Assembly: GCF_000737595.1 (NCBI RefSeq)
Contig: NZ_CP006271.1
Location: forward strand, 62,001-126,000
DNA length: 64,000 bases
Origin: Synechococcus sp. KORDI-52
GTDB taxonomy: Bacteria; Cyanobacteriota; Cyanobacteriia; PCC-6307; Cyanobiaceae
Direction of reading: 5' to 3'
Made by a program: the position numbers and the translations under genes. The notes under the pieces are model-generated. The model saw only the letters and a program-made list of their open reading frames with translations, was not told where the DNA came from and made no database searches. Below, one piece after another: positions 1 through 10,480 of the stretch. How positions within the stretch are numbered: position 1 is the stretch's first letter; each line of letters opens with the position of its first letter.

Positions 1-52
1 GCATCCGTCAGGGACTGTCACGGGCGGCGCCCCTAGGATCCGGCTTGCCTTG

Positions 53-1138
53 ATGAAACGGATGACCCCGGTCGAGCAGGCCAACAAAGCCCTCCAGCAA
101 GTCAAAGATGCCGGCAGTGGCAAAACGGCCCTGGAGCTCGGCTGGATCGAACAGATCCGCATCACCCCGCCGCGGGCTGTGTTTCGCCTCAGCCTTCCTG
201 GCTTCGCCCAAGGCCAGAGAGATCGCATCGTGGCTGAGGCCCGTGGAGCGCTGATGGCCCTCGATGGCATTGACGACGTGCAGATCGAGATCGGCCAACC
301 GCCAAGCCAGGGGGGGATTGGCCAAGCCGGCCATGGTCAGCCGGCCGAACGCCAGTCGATCCCCGGCGTCCGCCAGGTGATAGCGGTAAGCAGCGGCAAG
401 GGCGGCGTCGGCAAAAGCACCGTCGCCGTCAATCTGGCCTGCGCCCTCGCCCAGACTGGCCTGCGGGTGGGGCTCCTGGACGCCGATATCTACGGGCCGA
501 ACGCACCCACCATGCTGGGGGTCGCTGACCAAACACCAGAGGTGCAGGGCAGCGGAGATCAGCAGCGGATCGTGCCGATCGAAACCTGCGGGATCGCCAT
601 GGTGTCGATGGGTCTGCTGATCGACGATCACCAACCTGTGATCTGGCGCGGCCCGATGCTCAACGGCATCATTCGTCAGTTCCTGTATCAGGCCGAATGG
701 GGTGAGCGGGACGTTCTCATCGTTGACCTGCCGCCAGGCACCGGTGATGCGCAACTCTCCCTGGCCCAGGCGGTGCCGATGGCCGGCGTTGTGATCGTGA
801 CCACCCCCCAACAGGTGTCGCTGCAGGATGCGCGACGGGGTCTCGCCATGTTCCGGCAGATGGGCATTCCCGTGCTCGGCGTCGTGGAGAACATGAGCGC
901 CTTCATCCCTCCGGACCGTCCCGACTGCCGCTACGCCCTCTTCGGCAGTGGCGGGGGCGCTCAACTCGCCGCGGACTACGACGTTCCCCTGCTGGCTCAA
1001 ATCCCTATGGAAATGCCTGTTCAGGAAGGAGGTGACACGGGACGACCGATCGTGATCAACCGCAGCGACTCCGCCAGCGCCACCGAGTTCAAGGGCCTCG
1101 CTGACGCCGTGCTTAAGGCCGTCAGCCAGCCCGTCTGA
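53..1138 (+). CDS. mrp: Mrp/ApbC-family P-loop ATPase (Fe-S cluster carrier type)
   Basis: MinD/Mrp-type cytosolic ATPase, a family that carries or delivers Fe-S clusters. An N-terminal MIP18/DUF59 domain covers about residues 5-80. The deviant Walker A follows with core GKGGVGKS near residue 115, then the family block VVENMS and a GSGGG motif. The usual C-x-x-C that binds the bridging cluster is missing: only one Cys follows VVENMS. ATG at 53 is used; ATG at 62 is an equally good start. The stop lies 2 bases before rodA, so the two are probably co-transcribed. The family call is firm; the Fe-S role is taken from the family. Confidence 0.93.
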   Translation: MKRMTPVEQANKALQQVKDAGSGKTALELGWIEQIRITPPRAVFRLSLPGFAQGQRDRIVAEARGALMALDGIDDVQIEIGQPPSQGGIGQAGHGQPAERQSIPGVRQVIAVSSGKGGVGKSTVAVNLACALAQTGLRVGLLDADIYGPNAPTMLGVADQTPEVQGSGDQQRIVPIETCGIAMVSMGLLIDDHQPVIWRGPMLNGIIRQFLYQAEWGERDVLIVDLPPGTGDAQLSLAQAVPMAGVVIVTTPQQVSLQDARRGLAMFRQMGIPVLGVVENMSAFIPPDRPDCRYALFGSGGGAQLAADYDVPLLAQIPMEMPVQEGGDTGRPIVINRSDSASATEFKGLADAVLKAVSQPV

Positions 1139-1140
1139 CG

Positions 1141-2379
1141 ATGTTCAGCCGACGTGACCACCGCAGATTGCACCGGGAGTGGGTGCTCTGGGGTGTTCCG
1201 ATCGGGATGATCGCCGTGGCTGGGGTGCTGATCGCCAGCACCCAACGCCAGGCGGACTATGCCGACTGGTATCACCACTGGATCACCGCAGCCTTCGGAG
1301 TGCTGCTGGCGCTGGGGTTGGAACGGTTGCCGCTGCAGCGGCTCCGACCGCTGCTCGTTCCCGTCTACGCCCTCACCGTGATCAGCCTGGTGGCGGTGCG
1401 CGTCGTTGGAACCACAGCCCTGGGAGCCCAACGCTGGATCAGCATCGGCGGGGTTCATGTCCAACCCTCGGAATTCGCCAAGATCGCCGCGATCCTGCTT
1501 GTGGCAGCAGTGTTGTCGCGGCACCCGGTGGAACGACCGATTGATCTGATGCGCCCGCTCGGGGTGATTGCGGTGCCTTGGTTCCTGGTGTTCATCCAGC
1601 CTGATCTGGGCACCTCACTCGTGTTCGGCGCCCTGATGCTCACGATGCTCTATTGGTCGGGAATGCCGATCGAGTGGGTGATTCTGTTGCTGTCACCGCT
1701 GGTGACAGCCCTGCTCTCAGGCCTTCTCCCCTGGGCCATGGCGGTCTGGATTCCTCTGATGGTGGTTCTCGCCTATCGCTCCCTCCCTTGGAAACGGCTG
1801 GCGGCGACAGCCACCCTGGCCATCCACGGCACCATGGCTGCCGTCACGCCCTGGCTCTGGTTGCATGGACTGAAGGATTATCAACGGGACCGCCTGGTGC
1901 TGTTCCTCGATCCCAGTCAGGATCCATTGGGTGGGGGTTATCACCTGCTTCAGAGCACCGTGGGCATCGGCTCAGGTGGCGTCTTGGGCACAGGCCTCCT
2001 TCAAGGTCAGCTCACGAAACTGCGTTTCATTCCTGAACAGCACACCGATTTCATCTTCAGCGCCCTGGGCGAGGAAACCGGGTTTGTGGGCTGTCTTCTG
2101 GTGGTTCTTGGCTTTGCGGCCTTGATGGCACGGTTGCTTCAGATCGCGCGCAATGCCCGTTCCGACTTCGAATCGCTCGTGGTGATCGGGATCGGCACGA
2201 TGCTGATGTTCCAGGTGGTCGTCAACATCTTCATGACCATCGGCCTGGGCCCCGTGACGGGAATACCGCTGCCTTTCCTGAGCTACGGGCGATCGGCAAT
2301 GGTGGTGAATTTCATTGCGCTCGGGCTCTGCCTGTCGGTGGTTCGGCAGACCCGTCGCTCCTTGGTGCAGCTCCGTTGA
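1141..2379 (+). CDS. rodA: Rod-shape-determining SEDS protein RodA/FtsW family
   Basis: Polytopic membrane protein of 412 residues with about ten hydrophobic segments, the normal size for the SEDS family of lipid II polymerases that build peptidoglycan with class B PBPs. Family signatures include a GAQRWI block in the first third, QPDLGTSL in the middle, and SYGRSAM near the C terminus in place of the common SYGGSS. ATG at 1141 follows mrp by 2 bases, and the TGA overlaps the ATG of the next gene by one base, which suggests translational coupling. RodA is preferred over FtsW because of the conserved family blocks, but the assignment within SEDS is not proven. Confidence 0.9.
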   Translation: MFSRRDHRRLHREWVLWGVPIGMIAVAGVLIASTQRQADYADWYHHWITAAFGVLLALGLERLPLQRLRPLLVPVYALTVISLVAVRVVGTTALGAQRWISIGGVHVQPSEFAKIAAILLVAAVLSRHPVERPIDLMRPLGVIAVPWFLVFIQPDLGTSLVFGALMLTMLYWSGMPIEWVILLLSPLVTALLSGLLPWAMAVWIPLMVVLAYRSLPWKRLAATATLAIHGTMAAVTPWLWLHGLKDYQRDRLVLFLDPSQDPLGGGYHLLQSTVGIGSGGVLGTGLLQGQLTKLRFIPEQHTDFIFSALGEETGFVGCLLVVLGFAALMARLLQIARNARSDFESLVVIGIGTMLMFQVVVNIFMTIGLGPVTGIPLPFLSYGRSAMVVNFIALGLCLSVVRQTRRSLVQLR

Positions 2380-3725
2380 TGGCGCCATCCTTCAGCGACC
2401 TGCGGCAACGCCTGGCCCAGGATGTGCCCGAAGGTCGCTGCGATGAGATTGGTGTCCGACGGCTTTGGTGGGCTGCTCTGGAGACGTTGCAACAAGACCT
2501 GGTCGAGCGCGGCATTGAACGCGGAATCTGGCTGGCGGCGCCGCTGCCGGCTCTTTACATGCCGGAGCTGCTGCAACATCTGCAGGGATGGGTCTGGGCC
2601 CCGGACCAACTGGATCAACTGGGTCCACATCCAACGGCACTGCCTGGACGGTCCAGCAGCAAGGAGCCAGCCAACCTGCGGGGATTCCAACGCTTGTCCC
2701 TGCGTCCCATCGATGGCGACGATCCCCTGCTCCTGGTGATCACACCTGAGGTCCAGGTCGCCCTCGCCCTGCATGGACCAGCCCAGAAACGCCAATTGCT
2801 GATGCGTTGTGACCCGGAGACGCTCAGCGATGTCTTGGTGCAGCTGGGGCGTCGGCTAGAGCAACAGTCACCGGCACAGGCCGATCGACTGCGCAACGCG
2901 CTCGAATCGATCGGCTCCCTGCAGAGCAATGCAGCCTGGTCAGAACAGTTCTGGCCCCGGCTCACGGAGCGACTCACCGGGACTGCCCCCGGTCTGATGC
3001 TGCAACCCATCAAGGCCGAGTCTCCCCAAGCATCCCCTAGCCATGGGGATCTGAATTTGCTGGAAGCGATCACCCATGAGGTGAGAACCCCTCTGGCCAC
3101 GATCAGAACCTTGATCCGCTCTCTGTTGCGGCGAAAGGATCTTGCGGATGTCGTTGTGAATCGCTTGCGGCAGATCGATGTCGAATGCAGTGAGCAGATC
3201 GACCGATTTGGCCTGATCTTCCATGCCGCTGAACTGCAACGGGAGCCCAACGAAGCCAACCTCGCCCGTACGGATCTACCAGCCATGCTCACCACCCTTG
3301 CCCCCAGCTGGACGGAGCAGCTTGACCGTCGCGGGATCGCCCTGGAGCTGGATCTCAGCGCTGACCTGCCCGCGATCCTCAGTGACTCCCGGCGACTGGA
3401 ACCGATGCTGGGGGGTCTGATCGACCGCAGCACCAGAGGGCTCCCCTCCGGCAGTCAGCTCACGCTTCACCTCCAGGCAGCGGGTCCGCGGGTGAAGCTT
3501 CAGCTGCGTGTGGAGCATCCCGACAGAAGCCAGGCCGCGGAGGCCAGCCCGTCTCCCCAGCGCGAGGACGTGGGCACCGTCCTGAGCTGGGATCCCAGCA
3601 CCGGGAGCCTGCAGTTAAGCCAGGATGCGACCCGCCAGATGATGGCCAGCCTGGGAGGCCGCTATCAGCCCAGGCGCGACCGCGACATCACCGTTTTTTT
3701 CCCGGTGCATACGCCCGGAGAGTGA
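2379..3725 (+). CDS. Histidine-kinase-like protein with degenerate ATPase domain
   Basis: 448 residues with no clear membrane segment. Residues 1-220 form an unrecognised N-terminal region. A canonical H-box follows (ITHEVRTPLATIR) with phospho-acceptor His233. The catalytic part is eroded: the N-box position reads GLIDRS (345-350) where NLLSNA is expected, the DxGxG motif is absent, and only a weak STGSLQLS echo of the second glycine box remains before a LGGRY segment and a final ITVFFP strand. It may be a phosphotransfer or pseudokinase protein rather than an autokinase. ATG 2379 overlaps the rodA stop, and psaD lies just downstream. I give no gene symbol because the partner regulator is unknown. 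Confidence 0.8.
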   Translation: MAPSFSDLRQRLAQDVPEGRCDEIGVRRLWWAALETLQQDLVERGIERGIWLAAPLPALYMPELLQHLQGWVWAPDQLDQLGPHPTALPGRSSSKEPANLRGFQRLSLRPIDGDDPLLLVITPEVQVALALHGPAQKRQLLMRCDPETLSDVLVQLGRRLEQQSPAQADRLRNALESIGSLQSNAAWSEQFWPRLTERLTGTAPGLMLQPIKAESPQASPSHGDLNLLEAITHEVRTPLATIRTLIRSLLRRKDLADVVVNRLRQIDVECSEQIDRFGLIFHAAELQREPNEANLARTDLPAMLTTLAPSWTEQLDRRGIALELDLSADLPAILSDSRRLEPMLGGLIDRSTRGLPSGSQLTLHLQAAGPRVKLQLRVEHPDRSQAAEASPSPQREDVGTVLSWDPSTGSLQLSQDATRQMMASLGGRYQPRRDRDITVFFPVHTPGE

Positions 3726-3827
3726 TGGGTTTGTTGACGGGTGTGAAGCTTGCTTTCGGAGCTCAAAACAGGCCCCGATGACGGTGCTACTTTCCAGCCA
3801 TAACGGCTCTTGTGGATTCTTTCAGCC

Positions 3828-4259
3828 ATGGCAGCAACGGCGTTGAACGGTCAACTTCCCCAGCACATCGCCAGCACTGGCGGCCTTCTGAATTCAGCGG
3901 AGACTGAAGAGAAATACGCCATCACCTGGACCAGCAAGACAGAGCAGGCTTTTGAGCTGCCCACCGGTGGCGCCGCTCTGATGAACTCAGGTGAAAACCT
4001 GATGTATTTCGCTCGCAAGGAACAGTGCCTCGCGCTCGGCACCCAGCTGCGCACGAAATTCAAGCCCCGGATCGAGGACTACAAGATCTACCGGATCTAC
4101 CCCGGTGGTGACACCGAGTTCCTGCATCCCAAGGATGGTGTGTTCTCCGAAAAGGTGAACGAAGGACGTCCGATGGTGGGCCACAACCCCCGTCGCATCG
4201 GCCAGAACGTCAACCCGGCCAACATCAAGTTCAGCGGCCGCAACACCTTCGACGCCTGA
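3828..4259 (+). CDS. psaD: Photosystem I subunit II (PsaD)
   Basis: Stromal-side peripheral PSI subunit that helps dock ferredoxin and stabilises PsaC. It is 143 residues, the usual cyanobacterial length, and carries family blocks including [27 protein letters not shown] and [22 protein letters not shown] 3828 is preferred over an in-frame TTG at 3810 because MAATALNG matches the family start. About 100 bases separate it from the kinase-like gene, so it probably has its own promoter. A GC-rich hairpin follows the stop codon. Confidence 0.97.
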   Translation: MAATALNGQLPQHIASTGGLLNSAETEEKYAITWTSKTEQAFELPTGGAALMNSGENLMYFARKEQCLALGTQLRTKFKPRIEDYKIYRIYPGGDTEFLHPKDGVFSEKVNEGRPMVGHNPRRIGQNVNPANIKFSGRNTFDA

Positions 4260-4275
4260 TCTCTCAAAACCGACG

Positions 4276-4297
4276 CCCGGAGGTCATGATCTCCGGG
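4276..4297 (+). terminator. Hairpin after psaD
   Basis: CCCGGAG (4276-4282) pairs perfectly with CTCCGGG (4291-4297) around an 8-base loop, 16 bases after the psaD stop. No T-run follows, so it may stabilise the 3' end or act as a weak terminator before trpE. Confidence 0.4.
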
Positions 4298-4319
4298 TCC
4301 CGGCTGCGATGATCAGGTC

Positions 4320-5837
4320 ATGTTCAGTCCCGATCGCGACGCCTTTCATCAGGCTGTTTGCAGTGGTGCCAACCTGATTCCTCTGGCTCAGAGTTGGCCT
4401 GCAGATCTTGAAACACCCCTCACCACCTGGATCAAGGTGGGTGACGGAAGGCCTCCGGGCGTGCTGCTTGAGTCCGTCGAGGGTGGTGAAACCTTGGGGC
4501 GTTGGAGCGTGATCGCCTGCGATCCGCTTTGGACGGCGTCGGCGCGCAACGATCGTCTGAGGCGCACCTGGCGAGACGGTCGCGAAGAGACCTTCAACGG
4601 CAATCCATTCGAATCTCTGCGCGAGTGCCTCGCGCCTTACTCTTGCGTCAACCTGCCGGGCCTCCCTCCGCTTGGGCAGCTCTATGGCGTTTGGGGTTAC
4701 GAGCTGATCCAGTGGATCGAACCCACCGTCGCCGTTCATCCCCGCGCTGCTGCCGATCCCCCGGATGGGATCTGGATGTTGATGGACGCGATCCTGATCT
4801 TTGATCAGGTGAAACGACAGATCACCGCTGTCGCCTTTGGCGACCTCTCCAACGGAGCGGATGAGGAGCAGGCCTGGCAAACCGCTATTGGACGGATTGA
4901 GGCCCTGCGCCAGCGGATGGACGCACCTCTGCCCGCCGTCAAACCACTGACCTGGGACGCGAGAAGCAAAGAGCTTCCCGCGGTGCGCTCCAACCGCAGC
5001 CGCGATGAATTCGAAGCCGCCGTCGATACCGCCAAGGAACACATCGCAGCCGGCGATGTGTTCCAACTCGTGATCAGTCAGCAGCTTGAAACCGAGGTGC
5101 CTCAATCGCCCCTGGAGCTGTATCGGAGTCTGCGGATGGTGAATCCATCCCCCTACATGGCGTTTTTCGACTTTGGGGAGTGGCAACTGATCGGTTCCAG
5201 TCCGGAGGTGATGGTTCAAGCCGAGCCCGCCGCCGATGGCGTCCACGCCAGCCTCAGACCCATTGCCGGCACACGGCCAAGGGGCGCCACACCCCTGGAG
5301 GATCGTGAGCTGGAGGCTGATCTGCTGGCCGATCCCAAGGAACGCGCTGAACACGTGATGCTGGTGGATCTGGGTCGCAATGACCTCGGCAGGGTCTGTC
5401 AGCCCGGAACCGTATCGGTGCAGGACCTGATGGTGATCGAGCGCTACTCCCACGTCATGCACATCGTCAGCCAAGTCGAAGGGCGCCTGGGCCCGACATA
5501 CGACGTGTGGGATCTGCTGATGGCGGCTTTCCCCGCAGGCACCGTCAGCGGTGCACCGAAGATTCGTGCGATGCAGCTCATCCATGAGCTGGAACCCGAT
5601 GCGCGTGGCCCCTATTCCGGGGTCTATGGATCCGTCGATCTGGCTGGGGCCCTCAACACGGCCATCACGATCCGAACCATGGTGGTGCAACCCCGTGATG
5701 GCGGGGGATGCCGGGTCAAAGTGCAGGCCGGAGCAGGCGTGGTAGCCGATTCACAGCCGACGGCGGAGTTTGAGGAGACCCTCAACAAAGCCAAGGGAAT
5801 GCTGACAGCACTGGCGTGCCTGAATCCGCCGGAATGA
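4320..5837 (+). CDS. trpE: Anthranilate synthase component I
   Basis: Makes anthranilate from chorismate with ammonia supplied by the TrpG glutaminase, the first step of tryptophan synthesis. At 505 residues it is full length. The N-terminal LLESVEGG motif corresponds to the tryptophan feedback site. The C-terminal chorismate-binding domain shows PSPYMAFFDF, GSSPEVMV, IAGTRPRGAT, DLGRNDLGRV and the GAPKIRAM block. ATG 4320 gives the expected start. Its 3' end overlaps the gshA start, so the two unrelated biosynthetic genes are probably translated together. trpG is not in the window. Confidence 0.96.
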   Translation: MFSPDRDAFHQAVCSGANLIPLAQSWPADLETPLTTWIKVGDGRPPGVLLESVEGGETLGRWSVIACDPLWTASARNDRLRRTWRDGREETFNGNPFESLRECLAPYSCVNLPGLPPLGQLYGVWGYELIQWIEPTVAVHPRAAADPPDGIWMLMDAILIFDQVKRQITAVAFGDLSNGADEEQAWQTAIGRIEALRQRMDAPLPAVKPLTWDARSKELPAVRSNRSRDEFEAAVDTAKEHIAAGDVFQLVISQQLETEVPQSPLELYRSLRMVNPSPYMAFFDFGEWQLIGSSPEVMVQAEPAADGVHASLRPIAGTRPRGATPLEDRELEADLLADPKERAEHVMLVDLGRNDLGRVCQPGTVSVQDLMVIERYSHVMHIVSQVEGRLGPTYDVWDLLMAAFPAGTVSGAPKIRAMQLIHELEPDARGPYSGVYGSVDLAGALNTAITIRTMVVQPRDGGGCRVKVQAGAGVVADSQPTAEFEETLNKAKGMLTALACLNPPE

Positions 5838-6976
5838 CAGCGCAACCCCTTCTGCTGAAAGGCTTCGAGGTTGAACTGTTCACCGGTCGAACCAACGGAG
5901 CCAACGTGGGCGTCGCCTCCGACGTGGCCAGGGACCTGCCTGGCTTCGTGACAGAGCCGGACTGCCGCAACCTGGAATACGTCACGGACCCGATCCGGGA
6001 TTACACCGACCTCCCCGAGGCGCTGCTCGCTCCCCGGCGGACGCTGCGGCAGTGGCTGCAGAAGCGTGAGCTGACAATTCTGCCCGGCAGCACCATGAGC
6101 CTGGGTAACAGCAGCCGTTTTGAACGCTCCGACCCCAGCAACTCCTATCACGCGCTGATTGAACGGCTGTACGGCACCAGGGTCGTCACGGCGAGCATTC
6201 ATATCAACCTCGGGATCACAGATCTGGACTGGTTGTTTGCAGCTTTACGGCTCGTGCGCTGCGAAGCAGCCCTGTTCCTCGCCCTGAGCGCCAGTTCTCC
6301 CTTTTTGGATGGGCGCAGCACCCGCCACCATTCTCAGCGATGGCATCAATTCCCCCTCACGCCGCCGGCCGTTCCCCTCTTTAGGGATCACAAGCACTAC
6401 ATCCACTGGGTGGAGGAACAACTGGCCACAGGGGCCATGCGCAACGAACGTCACCTGTGGACGTCCGTTCGTCCCAATGGTCCACGCCGCCCCTACGACC
6501 TCAACCGGCTGGAGTTACGGATCTGTGATCTGGTCACCAATCCCCATGAGCTGCTGGCGATCACCTGCCTGCTGGAGCTGCGGCTGCTGGCCCTCAAAGA
6601 CCACATGAAGACCCTCGATCCCCTCCGCAGCAGCTCCCTGTCTGCCGATGAACTGGCCCAGCTGGCCGACAGCAATGATGCGGCCGCAGCCCAATCCAGC
6701 TTGAATGCTGAACTGAGGCATTGGCGGGATGGCCGGTCGATCAGCTGCAGGGATTGGGTTCTGGAACTGCTTGATGAGCTCTCCCATCGGGCCGAGTCAC
6801 TCCAGCTCAGCGCTTGCTTGAGGCCGTTGGAGGCACTGGTCACCCACGGCAATCAAGCCATGCGCTGGGAAAAGGCCCATGGCCAGGGCCAATCCATCAG
6901 TGACCTGCTTCAGGACGGAATCCAGCGGATGCAGAAAGAGGAACAGATCGCCGCCCGGGATGACTGTTTGGGATGA
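5834..6976 (+). CDS. gshA: Glutamate--cysteine ligase, cyanobacterial type
   Basis: Predicted to form gamma-glutamylcysteine, the first step of glutathione synthesis. The 380-residue length and the overall sequence ([65 protein letters not shown]) fit the short cyanobacterial ligase family rather than the E. coli type. ATG 5834 overlaps the trpE stop as ATGA; a GTG at 5816 is an alternative that lengthens the overlap. Its own stop overlaps the ppc start in the same way. gshB is not in this window. Confidence 0.9.
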   Translation: MTAQPLLLKGFEVELFTGRTNGANVGVASDVARDLPGFVTEPDCRNLEYVTDPIRDYTDLPEALLAPRRTLRQWLQKRELTILPGSTMSLGNSSRFERSDPSNSYHALIERLYGTRVVTASIHINLGITDLDWLFAALRLVRCEAALFLALSASSPFLDGRSTRHHSQRWHQFPLTPPAVPLFRDHKHYIHWVEEQLATGAMRNERHLWTSVRPNGPRRPYDLNRLELRICDLVTNPHELLAITCLLELRLLALKDHMKTLDPLRSSSLSADELAQLADSNDAAAAQSSLNAELRHWRDGRSISCRDWVLELLDELSHRAESLQLSACLRPLEALVTHGNQAMRWEKAHGQGQSISDLLQDGIQRMQKEEQIAARDDCLG

Positions 6977-9900
6977 TCATGTCGAGTCCGTCGCAGCGTG
7001 GAGACTTCATGCCCGAGTCCACCACCCCTGTCTCCGACCATGAGACTGCACGCCTGAGTGGTGGTGGATCCGGCGCGGGGCAGCTTCTTCAGCACCGCTT
7101 GGATCTGATTGAGGACCTCTGGAAGTCGGTGCTGCGCAGTGAGTGCCCACCGGAGCAGAGCGAACGTTTGCTGCGGCTCAAACAACTGAGTGACCCAGTG
7201 TCCCTGGAGGGGCGGGACGGCGATAGCACCAGCGAGGCGATCGTTGAGCTGATCAAAGCTATGGACCTCTCAGAGGCCATTTCAGCCGCCCGCGCCTTCT
7301 CGCTCTACTTCCAGCTCATCAACATCCTTGAGCAGCGGATCGAGGAAGACAGCTACCTCGACAGCCTCAGGCCCAATCACAGTGCTGATGCTGCCCAACG
7401 GGATGCCTTTGATCCCTTTGCTCCCCCGCTCGCCAACCAGACTGATCCAGCCACTTTCGGGGAGGTTTTCGAGCGGCTGCGGCGCATGAACGTCCCCCCC
7501 GCGCAGGTGGAACACCTGCTTCGGGAGCTGGACATCCGTCTGGTTTTCACCGCGCACCCCACGGAAATCGTGCGGCACACAGTGCGCCACAAGCAACGGC
7601 GTGTGGCCAACCTGCTTCAGCAACTTCAATCCGACACGCCTCTTGCCCACCAGGTGCGTGAGGACTGTCGGGACCAATTGGAGGAGGAAATCCGCCTGTG
7701 GTGGAGAACTGATGAACTTCATCAGTTCAAGCCCACCGTGATCGACGAGGTGGATTCGACCCTGCACTACTTCCAGCAGGTTCTATTTGATGCAATGCCT
7801 CAGCTGCGAAGAAGGCTGATCGCAGCCCTGCATCGCCATTACCCCGATGTCCAGGTCCCCCAGGCGTCGTTCTGCACCTTCGGCTCCTGGGTGGGTTCCG
7901 ATCGGGACGGGAATCCCTCGGTCACCCCAGAGATCACCTGGAGAACCGCCTGCTATCAGCGTCAGCTGATGCTGGAGCTGTACATCAGTTCTGTGCAAAC
8001 GCTTCGCCAGCAACTGAGCATCTCCATGCAGTGGAGTCAGGTCGCACCTGCACTGCTGGAGTCTCTGGAAATGGATCGGCTCCGGTTCCCGGAGATCTAC
8101 GAACGCAGAGCTGCTCGATACCGGCTGGAGCCCTACCGACTGAAGCTCTGCTACGTGCTCGAAAAACTGGAGCGCACCCTCGCTCGCAACAACCAGCTGT
8201 CGGAGGCGGGATGGCAGATGCCCTGTGAAGCACTGGCCGATTCCCAGGTCGGGTTGAGCGGCGCTGAGGTTCTCCACTACACCTCGGTGGACCAGTTCCG
8301 CAGTGATCTGGAGTTGGTGCGTAACAGCCTGGTCAGCACCGATTTGAGCTGCGAACAGCTCGATACGCTGCTGCACCAGGTGCACATCTTCGGGTTCTCG
8401 CTGGCCAGCCTGGATATTCGTCAGGAGAGCACCCGCCACAGTGACGCCATCGATGAACTCACCCGCAGCCTGGACCTTCCCCAGGCCTATGGGGACATGG
8501 ATGAAACCCAGCGGATGGCTTGGCTCCTGCAGGAACTGCAGACCCGTCGCCCCCTGATCCCTCCAGCCGCCAACTGGTCAGCGCCGACAGCCGAGACGCT
8601 GGCTGTGTTCCGGATGCTGCAGCGCCTGCAGGAGGAATTCGGCCCGCGGATCTGCAATTCCTATGTGATTTCGATGAGCCACACGGCATCGGATCTCTTG
8701 GAGGTTTTGCTGCTGGCGAAGGAAACAGGCCTGGTGGATCCGCCCAACAAACGGGCCTCGCTGTTGGTGGTGCCTCTGTTTGAAACCGTGGAGGACCTCC
8801 AACGGGCCCCTGAGGTGATGGAGGGGCTGTTCAAGACGCCGCTCTACCGCGCACTACTCCCTGTTGTGGGGCAGCAGAAGCAGCCGCTGCAGGAGCTGAT
8901 GCTGGGCTATTCCGACAGCAACAAGGATTCCGGCTTCCTCTCCAGCAACTGGGAGATTCATCAGGCTCAGATCGCACTTCAGGAACTCGCCAGTCGCCAG
9001 GACGTGGCGCTTCGCCTCTTCCATGGCCGCGGTGGATCCGTCAGTCGAGGTGGTGGGCCGGCCTATCAAGCGATCCTGGCCCAACCCAGTGGCACGCTGC
9101 AGGGCCGGATCAAAATCACCGAACAGGGTGAAGTGCTGGCCTCGAAGTACAGCCTGCCCGAGTTGGCGCTCTATAACTTGGAGACCGTCACCACGGCCGT
9201 GGTTCAGAACAGCCTGGTGACCAATCAGCTCGATGCGACACCCAGCTGGAACCAGCTGATGAGTCGCCTTGCCACCCGCTCACGGGAGCATTACAGGGCT
9301 TTGGTTCACGACAATCCCGATCTGGTGGCGTTCTTCCAGCAGGTCACACCGATCGAAGAAATCAGCAAACTGCAGATCTCCAGCCGACCGGCTCGACGCA
9401 AAACCGGCGCCAAGGACCTCTCCAGCCTGCGGGCCATTCCCTGGGTCTTCGGTTGGACCCAGAGCCGATTCCTCCTTCCGAGCTGGTTTGGTTTCGGCAC
9501 AGCCCTGTCTGAAGAGGTGGGGAGCGACACCGAACAGCTCGACCTGCTGCGCCGCCTGCATCAACGTTGGCCGTTTTTCCGGATGCTCATTTCCAAAGTG
9601 GAAATGACCCTCTCCAAGGTCGATCTCGACCTGGCCCATCACTACATGAACAGCCTGGGGCACCCCGAGCAGCGGGAGGCCTTTGAAGCGATCTTCCAGG
9701 TGATCGCCAAGGAATATGAACTCACCCGCAAACTGGTGCTGGAAATCACAGGCCAGAACCGACTGCTAGGGGCGGATCAAGGTCTTCAGTTGTCCGTTGA
9801 CCTGCGCAATCGGACCATCGTTCCCCTGGGCTTTCTCCAGGTTGCGCTGCTGAAGCGTTTGCGGGATCAGAACCGGCAACCCCCCATGAGTGAGACACCG

Positions 9901-10002
9901 GGCGCCCCCGAGGACACCCGCACCTACAGCCGAAGCGAGCTGCTGCGGGGTGCCTTGCTCACCCTCAACGGCATTGCCGCCGGCATGCGCAACACCGGTT
10001 GA
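6973..10002 (+). CDS. ppc: Phosphoenolpyruvate carboxylase
   Basis: Adds bicarbonate to phosphoenolpyruvate to give oxaloacetate, the main anaplerotic reaction in cyanobacteria. It is 1009 residues, a normal length. The first catalytic His lies in [11 protein letters not shown], the second signature is [10 protein letters not shown], the flexible loop is [14 protein letters not shown], and the C terminus ends in MRNTG, the conserved terminal motif. ATG 6973 overlaps the gshA stop (ATGA). ATG at 6979 and 7009 are alternatives, and the first 30 residues look poorly conserved. Confidence 0.97.
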   Translation: MIMSSPSQRGDFMPESTTPVSDHETARLSGGGSGAGQLLQHRLDLIEDLWKSVLRSECPPEQSERLLRLKQLSDPVSLEGRDGDSTSEAIVELIKAMDLSEAISAARAFSLYFQLINILEQRIEEDSYLDSLRPNHSADAAQRDAFDPFAPPLANQTDPATFGEVFERLRRMNVPPAQVEHLLRELDIRLVFTAHPTEIVRHTVRHKQRRVANLLQQLQSDTPLAHQVREDCRDQLEEEIRLWWRTDELHQFKPTVIDEVDSTLHYFQQVLFDAMPQLRRRLIAALHRHYPDVQVPQASFCTFGSWVGSDRDGNPSVTPEITWRTACYQRQLMLELYISSVQTLRQQLSISMQWSQVAPALLESLEMDRLRFPEIYERRAARYRLEPYRLKLCYVLEKLERTLARNNQLSEAGWQMPCEALADSQVGLSGAEVLHYTSVDQFRSDLELVRNSLVSTDLSCEQLDTLLHQVHIFGFSLASLDIRQESTRHSDAIDELTRSLDLPQAYGDMDETQRMAWLLQELQTRRPLIPPAANWSAPTAETLAVFRMLQRLQEEFGPRICNSYVISMSHTASDLLEVLLLAKETGLVDPPNKRASLLVVPLFETVEDLQRAPEVMEGLFKTPLYRALLPVVGQQKQPLQELMLGYSDSNKDSGFLSSNWEIHQAQIALQELASRQDVALRLFHGRGGSVSRGGGPAYQAILAQPSGTLQGRIKITEQGEVLASKYSLPELALYNLETVTTAVVQNSLVTNQLDATPSWNQLMSRLATRSREHYRALVHDNPDLVAFFQQVTPIEEISKLQISSRPARRKTGAKDLSSLRAIPWVFGWTQSRFLLPSWFGFGTALSEEVGSDTEQLDLLRRLHQRWPFFRMLISKVEMTLSKVDLDLAHHYMNSLGHPEQREAFEAIFQVIAKEYELTRKLVLEITGQNRLLGADQGLQLSVDLRNRTIVPLGFLQVALLKRLRDQNRQPPMSETPGAPEDTRTYSRSELLRGALLTLNGIAAGMRNTG

Positions 10003-10008
10003 TCCACT

Positions 10009-10464
10009 GTGCTGTCGTTCCTTCAACAACCCTCGATTCCACCCTTACCCGAGGGAACGCGACTCGAAACATCGACGCCTCCAACGTCCGCGCAGCTCAA
10101 CGCCCTGCTGATGTCATGCGGGGAATCAACCCATCCAGAGGAACGCTGGGAGCTTGCCCTTCAGCGCAGCCTTTGGCAGATCAGCATCCTCGATGAATCG
10201 ACTGGAGAACTGATCGGATTTGTACGGGCCACCAGTGATCTGGCCCTCAACGCCAATCTTTGGAACCTGGCCGCCAAACCAGGGCCGAACCAAGGGGACC
10301 TTTTCGCCGTTCTGGTGCACCGTGCCCTGCAAATCCTTCGCCGTGATCTACCGGGTTGCAGCCTGTCGATCTCGGCACCAGCAGATGCGTTGCAGGCCCT
10401 CAAACAGCAAGGTTTTTTGATTGATCCCAATGGCATTCGCGCCATGGGACTAAGTCTGAGCTGA
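10009..10464 (+). CDS. GNAT-like acetyltransferase-fold protein
   Basis: 151 residues starting at GTG 10009, 6 bases after ppc, probably the last gene of the trpE-gshA-ppc run. The order of elements (a strand with SIWQ-like residues, GELIGFVRATSD, then LFAVLVHRALQIL and a C-terminal GF-x-P-like end) resembles a compact GNAT N-acetyltransferase. The acetyl-CoA loop (Q/R-x-x-G-x-G/A) is not clear, so substrate and activity are unknown. The call is by fold resemblance only. Confidence 0.6.
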   Translation: MLSFLQQPSIPPLPEGTRLETSTPPTSAQLNALLMSCGESTHPEERWELALQRSLWQISILDESTGELIGFVRATSDLALNANLWNLAAKPGPNQGDLFAVLVHRALQILRRDLPGCSLSISAPADALQALKQQGFLIDPNGIRAMGLSLS

Positions 10465-10480
10465 GACGTAAGGATCAACA

